64,000 nucleotides of DNA, taken from contig JAEWHK010000005.1 in the NCBI GenBank assembly GCA_023387815.1, positions 1 to 64,000 of the forward strand, read 5' to 3'. This document shows, in pieces, positions 18,588-26,651 of the stretch (position 1 is its first letter; each line of letters starts with the position of its first letter). The notes under the pieces are model-generated. The model saw only the letters and a list, made by a program, of their open reading frames with translations. It ran no database searches and was not told the origin of the DNA. The position numbers were made by a program, and so were the translations under genes. The DNA comes from Pseudomonadota bacterium. GTDB lineage: Bacteria > Pseudomonadota > Gammaproteobacteria > Burkholderiales > Burkholderiaceae_B.

Positions 18588-19453
18588 TATGATGCCTGCT
18601 TCTGCGCATTCTGTTTTTCGGCAGCGTACACGGTGTTGAGCAGCAACATGACAATTGTCATGGGGCCGACGCCGCCGGGTACGGGGGTAATGGCCGAGGC
18701 AACTTCACGTGCAGATTCGAAGTCCACATCACCGCGCAATTTGCCATCTTCTCCACGATTAATACCTACGTCAATGACAACAGCACCTGGCTTGATCATG
18801 TCGCCTGTCACCATGCCGGGCTTGCCGGTGGCAACAACCAGAATGTCTGCGCGCCGTGTCTGGGCACCCAGATCACGGGTCTTGGAATTGCAGATGGTTA
18901 CCGTTGCGCCCGCTTTCTGTAGCAGCAGTGCCATGGGTTTGCCCACGATATTGCTGGCACCCACCACAACGGCTTCGGCGCCGCGAATAGTGACCTGCTG
19001 GTCTTCGAGCATTTTCATGACGCCATAAGGTGTGCAGGGAATAAAGGTCGGCTTTCCGATCATCAGTGCGCCGGCATTGCTGACATGGAATCCGTCGACA
19101 TCCTTTGCGGGCGAGATGGCTTCGATGACGGTATCGGGATTGAAGTGCGCCGGCAAAGGCAGCTGAACAAGTATGCCATTGACCGACGGATCGTTGTTCA
19201 AAGTCTGAATACGCGCCAGCAATTCGGGCTCAGTCAGCGTGGCAGGGTAGGTCTCTACCGAAGACGTCAGGCCGAGCTTGCGAAACGTGTTGGTCTTGTG
19301 GTTGACGTAAACCTGCGATGCCGGATCGTCTCCGACCAGAATGACAGTCAGGGAAGGAACAATTCCATTTTCCTTCAGGCTGGCCAGTTTCGGTTCGAGT
19401 TCCAGCTTGAGTTTTTCGGCCAGCTGTTTGCCATCAATAATACGTGCTGTCAT
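18587..19453 (-). CDS. folD: Bifunctional methylenetetrahydrofolate dehydrogenase/cyclohydrolase FolD
   Basis: A 288-residue NADP-dependent enzyme (E. coli FolD has 288) that oxidises 5,10-methylene-THF and hydrolyses 5,10-methenyl-THF to 10-formyl-THF. The active-site lysine is in YVNHKTNTF, the substrate segment LVQLPLPAH is present, and the Rossmann motif is VVVGASNIVGKPMALLL. It lies 15 bases after the response regulator gene and overlaps prlC, so it sits within a longer reverse-strand operon. Confidence 0.97.
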   Translation of the reverse strand: MTARIIDGKQLAEKLKLELEPKLASLKENGIVPSLTVILVGDDPASQVYVNHKTNTFRKLGLTSSVETYPATLTEPELLARIQTLNNDPSVNGILVQLPLPAHFNPDTVIEAISPAKDVDGFHVSNAGALMIGKPTFIPCTPYGVMKMLEDQQVTIRGAEAVVVGASNIVGKPMALLLQKAGATVTICNSKTRDLGAQTRRADILVVATGKPGMVTGDMIKPGAVVIDVGINRGEDGKLRGDVDFESAREVASAITPVPGGVGPMTIVMLLLNTVYAAEKQNAQKQAS

Positions 19454-19468
19454 GTTGTTTCAACTATC

Positions 19469-20074
19469 CTACTTGACCAATGCCACTTTCATCAAATCTG
19501 CCACTGTCGTGACTTCGAGTTTTTCCATGATGTTGGCGCGATGGGCTTCCACGGTTTTGATGCTGATGTTCAGGTCATCGGCAATCTGTTTATTGAGCCG
19601 GCCAGCCACAATGCGCTCGAGCACCTGCTGTTCACGGGCCGTCAGGCGTCCGATCAGCTCTTCGTGATTCTTGCGAGCCTGCTGCTCAGAGGCATTGCTG
19701 ACGGCCTGCTCAAGCATGCGTGCAATGATTTCGCGAAGATCCGCCTCATTGAACGGTTTTTCCAGAAAATCCACGGCACCTTTCTTCATGGTTGAAACCG
19801 CCATGGGAACGTCGCCATGACCAGTAATAAATACGACCGGAATCGTGGCCTTGCGAGCCACCAGCGTTTCCTGCAATTCCAGACCGGACATGCCGGGCAT
19901 ACGGACATCGGCAATAAGCACGCTGATCGTATTCGGATTGTAGTTCTCGAGGAATTTCTCGGCGCTGTCAAAGGCAACGACCTGATAGCCATTGGCCTCA
20001 AGAAGCCAGCGCAGCGAATCCCGCACGGCTTCGTCGTCGTCTACGATATACACAATGCTGCTTGAGTTGTTCAT
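19469..20074 (-). CDS. FixJ/NarL-type response regulator
   Basis: A 201-residue response regulator. The receiver domain (residues about 6-120) has the acidic pocket DDD at 12-14, the phospho-acceptor Asp56 in IADVRMPGMSG, Thr in VFITGHGD and Lys in LEKPF. A LuxR-type helix-turn-helix follows (about 137-200, LTAREQQVLERIVAGRLNKQ). The frame is open to 20125, but the ATG at 20074 overlaps the kinase stop (ATGA) and gives the family start. It is the cognate partner of the upstream kinase. The domain order is that of FixJ, TodT and StyR regulators; the target genes are unknown, but the divergent pdh promoter is a candidate because of position. Confidence 0.9.
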   Translation of the reverse strand: MNNSSSIVYIVDDDEAVRDSLRWLLEANGYQVVAFDSAEKFLENYNPNTISVLIADVRMPGMSGLELQETLVARKATIPVVFITGHGDVPMAVSTMKKGAVDFLEKPFNEADLREIIARMLEQAVSNASEQQARKNHEELIGRLTAREQQVLERIVAGRLNKQIADDLNISIKTVEAHRANIMEKLEVTTVADLMKVALVK

Positions 20075-21837
20075 ACGGTTAATTCCTCTTTGATAGGTGT
20101 TGCATTGGGCTCTTGTGGAGCGCATGGCAGAGTGAAATGAAAGAGGGTGCCTCCTTCAGGGTTCGCCTGTGCCCATAATCTGCCGTGGTGCGATTCGATG
20201 ATGGTACGGCATATGTTTAATCCCATTCCCAGACCTTCCGATTTGGTACTGAAGAAGGGTTCGAAGAGACGCTCGGGTTCCTTGATGCCGTGACCACGAT
20301 CCGTCACAATAAATTCGACCAGCTGATTCTGCTGTTTGATCTCAACAGTCAGCAGATCGTGTTCCGATTCGTTCATTGCCTCAAGTCCGTTCTTGACCAG
20401 ATTAAGCAGAACCTGCTCGATCAGGATCGGATCAGCCAGAACCTGAGGAATACCTTCAGGAATCATGGCCTCGATACGAATCTGCCGCTTGCGTGCATCA
20501 ATCTCTGCAAAGTCCAGGGCGTGTTCAACGATCTGTTCTACCGGAACTCGTTGACGACGCGGTTCACTGCGCTTGACGAATTCACGGATCCGGCTGACGA
20601 TTTTACCTGCACGTTCCGCCTGGTTTGCTGCTTTTTCCAGCGCGGACAGAAGTGATTCATTCGTGGCCCGGCCCGATTTGAGCATGGCGACAGCGGCCAT
20701 ATTGTAATTGGCGATCGCAGTAAGCGGCTGATTCAGTTCATGCGCCAGAGAGGAGGCCATCTCGCCCATAGTAGTGAGCCGACTGGTCAGCTGGATTTTT
20801 TCCTGCTGATTGCGCGATTCCTCTTCGTGCTTGCGTCTCTCGGTAATGTCGCGAGCCACCTGCAGACGAACGCGACGTCCGTCGGTCCAGACCAGCATGC
20901 GATGCTGAACCTCGAACCAGCTATTGACACTGGGTGCGTACTGTTCGATGGAGTCTTCAGTAAAGCGTCCGCGCCGTCCGGCCAGCAGCTCTGCATGGCC
21001 CTGTGGCTGAGAACCAAAAAGACGGCGGTATGTGCGGTTCGCAAACAGCAGTTCACGTCCGCTGACTGTATCGGCTACTACTGAAATGGCGTCGTCCAGT
21101 CCTTCCAGCACTGTCATGAAACGCTCATGGGCAGCGGCCAGCGCTTCCCGTACCCGTTTGGGTTCGGTAATGTCGGTCATGGACGTCATCCAGCCGATCT
21201 GTTCGCCGTTGGGATCGCGCAAAGCCGATACATACATGCGGGAGGTAAAACGTGAGCCGTCCCGGCGCTGTGCTTCCACTTCCAGCCCGGTGCTGGGCGT
21301 TTTGCCCGACATGAGAATGTCCAGGGTGCGCTGGTGTTCGTCGTAGCGTCCGGGCACCCAGTAGGGAAACGGCGTACTTTTGCCCAGCAGGTCGGCTTCA
21401 TTCCAGCCCATCATTCGGCAGAACGCCGGATTGACATAAGCAATACGTCCCTGCATATCCAGAACGCGCATGCCGGTAGACATGGAATTTTCCATGGCGC
21501 GACGAAAACTCGTTTCTGCCTGCAGCGCCGCTTCGGCATGTGAGCGAAAACGCGTATAGCGCCATAATGCAAGCAGGCTGATAATGATGATCAGGGAGAG
21601 GGCGATGACAAAGAAAAGCAGTCGCTGCTGCCGGGTTTCTTCGTCCATGGTGATGAACATGATGCTGTCACTGTGCATTTGCTGCAGCCAGAAAAATCCG
21701 GCCATAACCAGCAGATACAGGACAAGTACAAAAACGGGGGTGATCCAGTACAGGCCGCGTTTTTTGAATTTTGCGCTATCGTAGAAAGACGAGGTAAGCA
21801 AAGATTTGCTTGGTAATTCGGGCATGCTCATGATCAC
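20071..21837 (-). CDS. PAS-domain sensor histidine kinase
   Basis: A 588-residue kinase when read from the GTG at 21837; ATG codons at 21831 and 21825 are alternatives and no clear ribosome site decides between them. Two membrane segments (about 31-52 and 72-94) flank a periplasmic loop of only about 20 residues, so sensing is probably in the cytoplasm or membrane. Two PAS domains follow (about 108-225 and 235-335). The phospho-acceptor is His366 in SLAHELNQPLTAIANY, and a HATPase_c domain with the LEAMNESEH, DRGHGI and GLGMGLNI motifs ends the protein. The architecture resembles FixL and DctB relatives. No haem-binding histidine was identified, so oxygen sensing is not claimed. Its stop overlaps the regulator's start. 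Confidence 0.88.
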   Translation of the reverse strand: MIMSMPELPSKSLLTSSFYDSAKFKKRGLYWITPVFVLVLYLLVMAGFFWLQQMHSDSIMFITMDEETRQQRLLFFVIALSLIIIISLLALWRYTRFRSHAEAALQAETSFRRAMENSMSTGMRVLDMQGRIAYVNPAFCRMMGWNEADLLGKSTPFPYWVPGRYDEHQRTLDILMSGKTPSTGLEVEAQRRDGSRFTSRMYVSALRDPNGEQIGWMTSMTDITEPKRVREALAAAHERFMTVLEGLDDAISVVADTVSGRELLFANRTYRRLFGSQPQGHAELLAGRRGRFTEDSIEQYAPSVNSWFEVQHRMLVWTDGRRVRLQVARDITERRKHEEESRNQQEKIQLTSRLTTMGEMASSLAHELNQPLTAIANYNMAAVAMLKSGRATNESLLSALEKAANQAERAGKIVSRIREFVKRSEPRRQRVPVEQIVEHALDFAEIDARKRQIRIEAMIPEGIPQVLADPILIEQVLLNLVKNGLEAMNESEHDLLTVEIKQQNQLVEFIVTDRGHGIKEPERLFEPFFSTKSEGLGMGLNICRTIIESHHGRLWAQANPEGGTLFHFTLPCAPQEPNATPIKEELTV

Positions 21838-21934
21838 AATTCATAATCCGGACATTTTAAAGGAGTTGAATGTAAATTCACAGCAACTGACCGCGTATTA
21901 GTATTAAAAGAGTACTCAAAGCATGTTGCGCTGC

Positions 21935-21951
21935 AATGTAAATTTTACATT
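21935..21951. promoter_or_regulatory. Palindromic operator candidate AATGTAAA-T-TTTACATT
   Basis: The 8-base arms are perfectly inverted about a single T at 21943. The site is 33 bases upstream of the aceE -35 element, a usual place for an activator, and also lies in the upstream region of the divergent kinase gene. The binding protein is unknown; the adjacent response regulator is one candidate. Confidence 0.5.
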
Positions 21952-21983
21952 ATGAAATTCAATATCATTATATAAAATATTTC

Positions 21984-22012
21984 TTGTCAGAGTGCGACTG
22001 CTCTTTTAGAAT
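21984..22012 (+). promoter_or_regulatory. Sigma-70 type promoter of the pyruvate dehydrogenase operon
   Basis: TTGTCA (21984-21989) and TAGAAT (22007-22012) are separated by 17 bases, with five of six bases matching each consensus. Transcription would start near 22019, leaving a leader of about 110 bases before the aceE ATG. Confidence 0.75.
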
Positions 22013-22128
22013 AAGGGACTATCAGGAGAGCGACCAAGGGTGTCGCTTGCCCTCGACGCCGAAAATGGTATGGTCACACAATACAATGAGTGCGCTGACC
22101 AGCATAGAAAATCGATATGGAGAACTCA

Positions 22129-24831
22129 ATGTCTACGAACGATAAAGCTCAGACAGGGAAGTCCACGGATGTGGACAAGGTTGAAACCCAGGAATGGCTC
22201 GATTCACTGGAAGCTGTGCTGGACAGGGAGGGCCCGGAGCGCGCGCACTTTCTGCTTGAAAAACTCACGGATCTGGCACGCCGGTCCGGTTCCAACATTC
22301 CTTATTCTCCAAATACCGCCTATGTGAACACCATACCACCTGGGCTTGAACCGCGTCATCCGGGCAATATGTCCATGGAAGAGCGCATCCGATCTTATGT
22401 GCGCTGGAACGCCATGGCCATGGTGGTCAAGGCCAACAAACACAACCCCGAAGACGGTGGTGATCTTGGCGGTCACATCGCCTCATTCGCCTCACTGGCA
22501 ACCATGATCGGTTGCGGTCAGAATCATTTCTGGCATGCAGAAAGTGAAGATCATGGCGGTGACCTGGTGTACTTCCAGGGACACTCCTCTCCCGGTGTTT
22601 ACGGCCGGGCCTATCTGGAAGGACGTCTGACCGAAGATCAGCTGGATAACTTCCGTCAGGAAGTGGGTGGCAAAGGTCTGCCATCGTATCCGCACCCCAA
22701 ACTGATGCCGGAATTCTGGCAGTTCCCAACCGTTTCCATGGGTCTTGGCCCATTGATGGCCATTTACCAGGCCCGATTCCTGAAGTATCTGCATGCCCGT
22801 GGCATTGCCGATACCAGCAAGCGTAAAGTCTGGGTATTCTGCGGTGACGGCGAGATGGACGAACCCGAATCCCTGGGCGCAATCAGTCTGGCCGCACGCG
22901 AAAAACTGGACAATCTGATCTTTGTCATCAACTGCAACCTGCAGCGTCTTGACGGCCCTGTGCGCGGTAACGGCAAAATCATTCAGGAACTCGAAGGCGA
23001 GTTCCGCGGCAGTGGCTGGAATGTGATTAAGCTCATCTGGGGCGGATACTGGGATCCGCTGCTTGCCCGTGATAAAGAAGGCATCCTGCGTAAAGTCATG
23101 GAAGAAACTGTCGATGGCGAATACCAGGCCTTCAAAGCAAACGACGGTGCGTATGTTCGCGAACATTTCTTCGGCAAGGATCCGCGCCTGCTCGAAATGG
23201 TCAGCCGCATGAGCGACGAGGAAATCTGGCGCCTGAATCGTGGGGGTCACGATCCCTACAAAGTGTACGCCGCGTTCGACGCTGCGCAGAACACTGTCGG
23301 CCAGCCGACCGTCATTCTGGCAAAAACCATCAAGGGCTATGGACTGGGTGCAATCGCTCAGGGTCAGAATCCCGCGCACCAGCAAAAGAAACTGGATATC
23401 AATTCCCTCAAGGATTTCCGCAACCGCTTCAATATTCCAGTCACGGATGAACAGCTGGAGAATCTGCCGTACTACAAACCGTCGGAAGATTCGGCAGAAA
23501 TGAAGTACCTGCGTCAGCAACGTGAAAAACTGGGCGGTTACTATCCACGTCGTCGTCCTCAGGCCGACGAGAAACTCAAAGTGCCGGCGCTTGACGTATT
23601 CAAGGCGGTTCTTGATCCAACCAGCGAAGGCCGTGAAATTTCCACCACGCAGGCCTTTGTCCGCTTCCTGAATCAGTTGTTGCGTGACAAACAGCTGGGT
23701 GAACGCGTCGTGCCTATTCTGGCTGATGAATCACGTACTTTTGGTATGGAAGGTCTGTTCCGTCAGATTGGTATTTATGCACCGGAAGGACAAAAATACA
23801 CGCCTGTCGATAAAAACCAGGTGATGTACTACAAGGAATCTGCAAACGGACAGCTCTTGCAGGAAGGGATCAACGAAGCGGGTGCCTTTGCGTCCTGGAT
23901 TGCCGCGGCAACGTCCTATTCGACCAACAACCGCATCATGATTCCGTTCTTCATCTATTATTCGATGTTCGGATTCCAGCGCGTGGGTGATCTTGCCTGG
24001 GCCGCCGGCGATATGCAGGCGCGCGGCTTCCTGCTTGGTGGTACGGCTGGTCGTACAACCCTGAATGGTGAAGGTCTGCAGCACGAAGACGGCCACAGTC
24101 ACATTCTTTCTTCTACCATCCCTAACTGCGTCAGCTACGATCCAACCTTTGCTCACGAAGTGGCAGTGATCATGCAGCACGGCCTCAAACGCATGGTGGA
24201 AAATCAGGAGAACGTGTACTACTACCTGACTCTCATGAACGAAAACTATCCGCAGCCTGGTCTGAAAGAGGGCGATGCGGAAGGCATTATTAAAGGCATG
24301 TACAAACTGCAGTCGACCACAGGCGGCAAACATCACGTGCAGTTGATGGGCTCCGGCACCATCCTGCGTGAAGTCATGAAAGCGCAGGAACTGTTGCAAC
24401 AGGACTGGAATATTTCTTCTGATGTCTGGAGTGTCACCAGCTTTACCGAATTGCGCCGTGAAGGTCTTGATGTTGACCGTCACAATCTGCTGAATCCGGA
24501 TGCCAAACCGCAAGTTCCGTACATTACGCAACAGCTGGAAAGCACAGACGGTCCGATTATTGCTTCGACCGACTACATGAAACTGTTTGCTGACCAGGTG
24601 CGTGACTTTATGCCAAAAGGCCGTACTTACCGTGTACTGGGTACCGACGGCTTCGGACGTTCAGATTTCCGCTACAAACTGCGTGAGCACTTTGAAGTGG
24701 ATCGCCATTTCGTTGTGCTGGCTGCTTTGAAGGCTTTGGCCGACGATGGCGCCATCGAGAAGTCAAAAGTGAGCGAAGCCATTCAGAAATATGGCATTGA
24801 TATCAACAAAGCCAATCCTCACCACGCATAA
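22129..24831 (+). CDS. aceE: Pyruvate dehydrogenase E1 component, homodimeric
   Basis: A 900-residue thiamine diphosphate enzyme that decarboxylates pyruvate and acetylates the lipoyl groups of E2. It is of the single-chain E1 type found in E. coli (887 residues), not the alpha/beta type. The ThDP motif begins at VFCGDGEMDEPES and continues to NLIFVINCNLQRLDGPV; substrate loop histidines occur in NGEGLQHEDGHSH. An ATG at 22117 is in frame, but the ATG at 22129 has GGAGAA seven bases upstream and is preferred. It is first in aceE-aceF-lpdA, and the gap to aceF is 11 bases. Confidence 0.97.
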   Translation: MSTNDKAQTGKSTDVDKVETQEWLDSLEAVLDREGPERAHFLLEKLTDLARRSGSNIPYSPNTAYVNTIPPGLEPRHPGNMSMEERIRSYVRWNAMAMVVKANKHNPEDGGDLGGHIASFASLATMIGCGQNHFWHAESEDHGGDLVYFQGHSSPGVYGRAYLEGRLTEDQLDNFRQEVGGKGLPSYPHPKLMPEFWQFPTVSMGLGPLMAIYQARFLKYLHARGIADTSKRKVWVFCGDGEMDEPESLGAISLAAREKLDNLIFVINCNLQRLDGPVRGNGKIIQELEGEFRGSGWNVIKLIWGGYWDPLLARDKEGILRKVMEETVDGEYQAFKANDGAYVREHFFGKDPRLLEMVSRMSDEEIWRLNRGGHDPYKVYAAFDAAQNTVGQPTVILAKTIKGYGLGAIAQGQNPAHQQKKLDINSLKDFRNRFNIPVTDEQLENLPYYKPSEDSAEMKYLRQQREKLGGYYPRRRPQADEKLKVPALDVFKAVLDPTSEGREISTTQAFVRFLNQLLRDKQLGERVVPILADESRTFGMEGLFRQIGIYAPEGQKYTPVDKNQVMYYKESANGQLLQEGINEAGAFASWIAAATSYSTNNRIMIPFFIYYSMFGFQRVGDLAWAAGDMQARGFLLGGTAGRTTLNGEGLQHEDGHSHILSSTIPNCVSYDPTFAHEVAVIMQHGLKRMVENQENVYYYLTLMNENYPQPGLKEGDAEGIIKGMYKLQSTTGGKHHVQLMGSGTILREVMKAQELLQQDWNISSDVWSVTSFTELRREGLDVDRHNLLNPDAKPQVPYITQQLESTDGPIIASTDYMKLFADQVRDFMPKGRTYRVLGTDGFGRSDFRYKLREHFEVDRHFVVLAALKALADDGAIEKSKVSEAIQKYGIDINKANPHHA

Positions 24832-24842
24832 GGCAGATCATC

Positions 24843-26639
24843 ATGAGCAATGTAATCGAAATCAAGGTTCCGGACATTGGCGATTTCAGTGAAGTCGAAG
24901 TCATTGAAGTGCTGGTCTCACCGGGCGATAGCATTACCGAAGAGCAAAGCCTGATCACGGTTGAATCCGACAAGGCTTCCATGGAAATCCCTTCGTCGGC
25001 CGCTGGGGTGGTCAAGGATATTGCCGTCAAAGTTGGCGATAAGGTTGCAGAAGGCAAGGTCATTCTGACGCTGGAAGCAGAAGGTGGAAAAGAGGGTAGC
25101 AGTGATGCTGCATCTGCCGGCTCCGAAGGCGGCAACAAAAAAGCCGATGCGGGTGATGACGCAGATGAACCTCAGGAACGCACGCCGGGCGCAGATGATC
25201 CGGCACAGCCCGCCGGCAAGGATGAGTCTGCCGAAACAGAAGGCAGTGCAGATCAATCTGCTGGCGGCAATGGCGGTGGTACTATAGAAGTGACCATCCC
25301 CGACATTGGCGATTTCAGCGAAGTGGAAGTTATTGAATTGCTGGTTTCACCTGGTGATAAGGTAACGCAGGAACAAAGCCTGATCACAGTGGAATCAGAC
25401 AAGGCCTCCATGGAAATTCCATCGTCAGACGACGGAGAGGTCGAAGCGGTGCTTGTGAAAGTCGGCGACAAGGTCAGTAAAGGTACGGCCATTGTCAAGC
25501 TGAAATCTGCGGGTAAAGGCAAGGAAGAACCTGCCAAGGCACCGGCAGCACAGAAATCCTCACCAGAACAGAAGTCGGCTTCGGGCGATTCTGCTGACGA
25601 CAAGGCAGAGGGGGCACCCGCCGCTCAGGCCAAAGCACCTGCCCAGTCTTCATCGGGCAGCAGCCAGACACGTGTGTCACCCACGGCGGCTTTTGGATCT
25701 GCCGTTTCCAGCCGCAGCCTGCCGCACGCGTCCCCATCGGTTCGCAAATTTGCCCGCGAACTCGGAGTGGATCTGACTCAGATTACCGGTACAGGTGAGA
25801 AGCAGCGCATTACACAGGAAGACGTGCGCAAGTTCGTCAAGGCAGCTCTGTCCGTTGCGACCAGTACCTCTTCTACTAACACGGCCACTCAGGTGGGTGG
25901 CGGTGGACTGAGCGTTCTCGACTGGCCGAATATCGACTTCACGAAATTTGGTCCGGTAGAAAGCAAACCACTGTCCCGCATCAAGAAAATTTCGGGCGCC
26001 AATCTGCATCGCAACTGGGTCATGATTCCTCATGTCACCAATAACGAAGTGGCCGACATCACTGATCTGGAAGCCTTCCGCGTATCCATGAACAAGGAAT
26101 ACGAAAAGGCCGGGGTCAAGTTCACGATGCTGGCATTCCTGATCAAGGCGGTGGTATCCGCCTTGCAGAAGTTTCCTGAGTTCAATGCCTCACTCAGCGG
26201 CGACAACCTGGTACTCAAACAGTACTATCACATCGGTTTTGCGGCCGATACACCGAACGGCCTTGTTGTGCCAGTGATCCGCGATGCCGATAAAAAACCG
26301 GTCAGCCAGATCGCCAAGGAAATGACGGAACTGGCAAAACTGGCGCGTGATGGCAAACTGTCTCCCTCACAAATGCAGGGTGGCTGCTTCTCCATCAGTT
26401 CGCTGGGCGGTATTGGTGGTACGGATTTCACACCGATCATCAATGCACCGGAAGTGGCCATCCTGGGTGTCTCCCGTTCTTCCATGCAGCCCGTATGGAA
26501 TGGCAAGGAGTTCGCACCACGATTGATGCTGCCTCTGTCGCTGTCCTATGACCATCGTGTGATTGACGGTGCTGCTGCAGCCCGCTTCAATGCCTACCTG
26601 GCCGCAGTGCTGGCGGATTTCCGCCGCGTTCTGATCTGA
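24843..26639 (+). CDS. aceF: Pyruvate dehydrogenase E2, dihydrolipoamide acetyltransferase
   Basis: A 598-residue core subunit of the PDH complex that transfers acetyl from lipoamide to coenzyme A. It has two lipoyl domains, about residues 3-77 and 147-221, with lipoyl-lysines Lys44 and Lys187 in DKASMEI. Ala/Pro/Glu-rich linkers separate these from a peripheral subunit-binding domain (about 297-333, SPSVRKFARELGVDL). The catalytic domain ends with the HRVIDG motif, its His at residue 571. E. coli E2 has three lipoyl domains; here the third copy of this module is in LpdA. The gene lies between aceE and lpdA with short gaps. Confidence 0.96.
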   Translation: MSNVIEIKVPDIGDFSEVEVIEVLVSPGDSITEEQSLITVESDKASMEIPSSAAGVVKDIAVKVGDKVAEGKVILTLEAEGGKEGSSDAASAGSEGGNKKADAGDDADEPQERTPGADDPAQPAGKDESAETEGSADQSAGGNGGGTIEVTIPDIGDFSEVEVIELLVSPGDKVTQEQSLITVESDKASMEIPSSDDGEVEAVLVKVGDKVSKGTAIVKLKSAGKGKEEPAKAPAAQKSSPEQKSASGDSADDKAEGAPAAQAKAPAQSSSGSSQTRVSPTAAFGSAVSSRSLPHASPSVRKFARELGVDLTQITGTGEKQRITQEDVRKFVKAALSVATSTSSTNTATQVGGGGLSVLDWPNIDFTKFGPVESKPLSRIKKISGANLHRNWVMIPHVTNNEVADITDLEAFRVSMNKEYEKAGVKFTMLAFLIKAVVSALQKFPEFNASLSGDNLVLKQYYHIGFAADTPNGLVVPVIRDADKKPVSQIAKEMTELAKLARDGKLSPSQMQGGCFSISSLGGIGGTDFTPIINAPEVAILGVSRSSMQPVWNGKEFAPRLMLPLSLSYDHRVIDGAAAARFNAYLAAVLADFRRVLI

Positions 26640-26651
26640 CGGGAGAAACAC

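Larger units (their letters stand above)
21838..22128. promoter_or_regulatory. AT-rich intergenic region between the kinase gene and aceE
   Basis: This 291-base AT-rich region separates the reverse-strand kinase from aceE. It holds a good sigma-70 promoter for aceE, a perfect palindrome with 8-base arms, and a second imperfect site TGAAT-GTAA-ATTCA at 21867-21880. No gene was recognised in it; the short frame starting at 22040 only runs into aceE in another frame. Confidence 0.7.

Noticed and set aside
22492..23520. A 342-codon reverse frame opposite aceE
   Set aside because: It is the antisense shadow of a long, highly conserved gene and shows no family feature.
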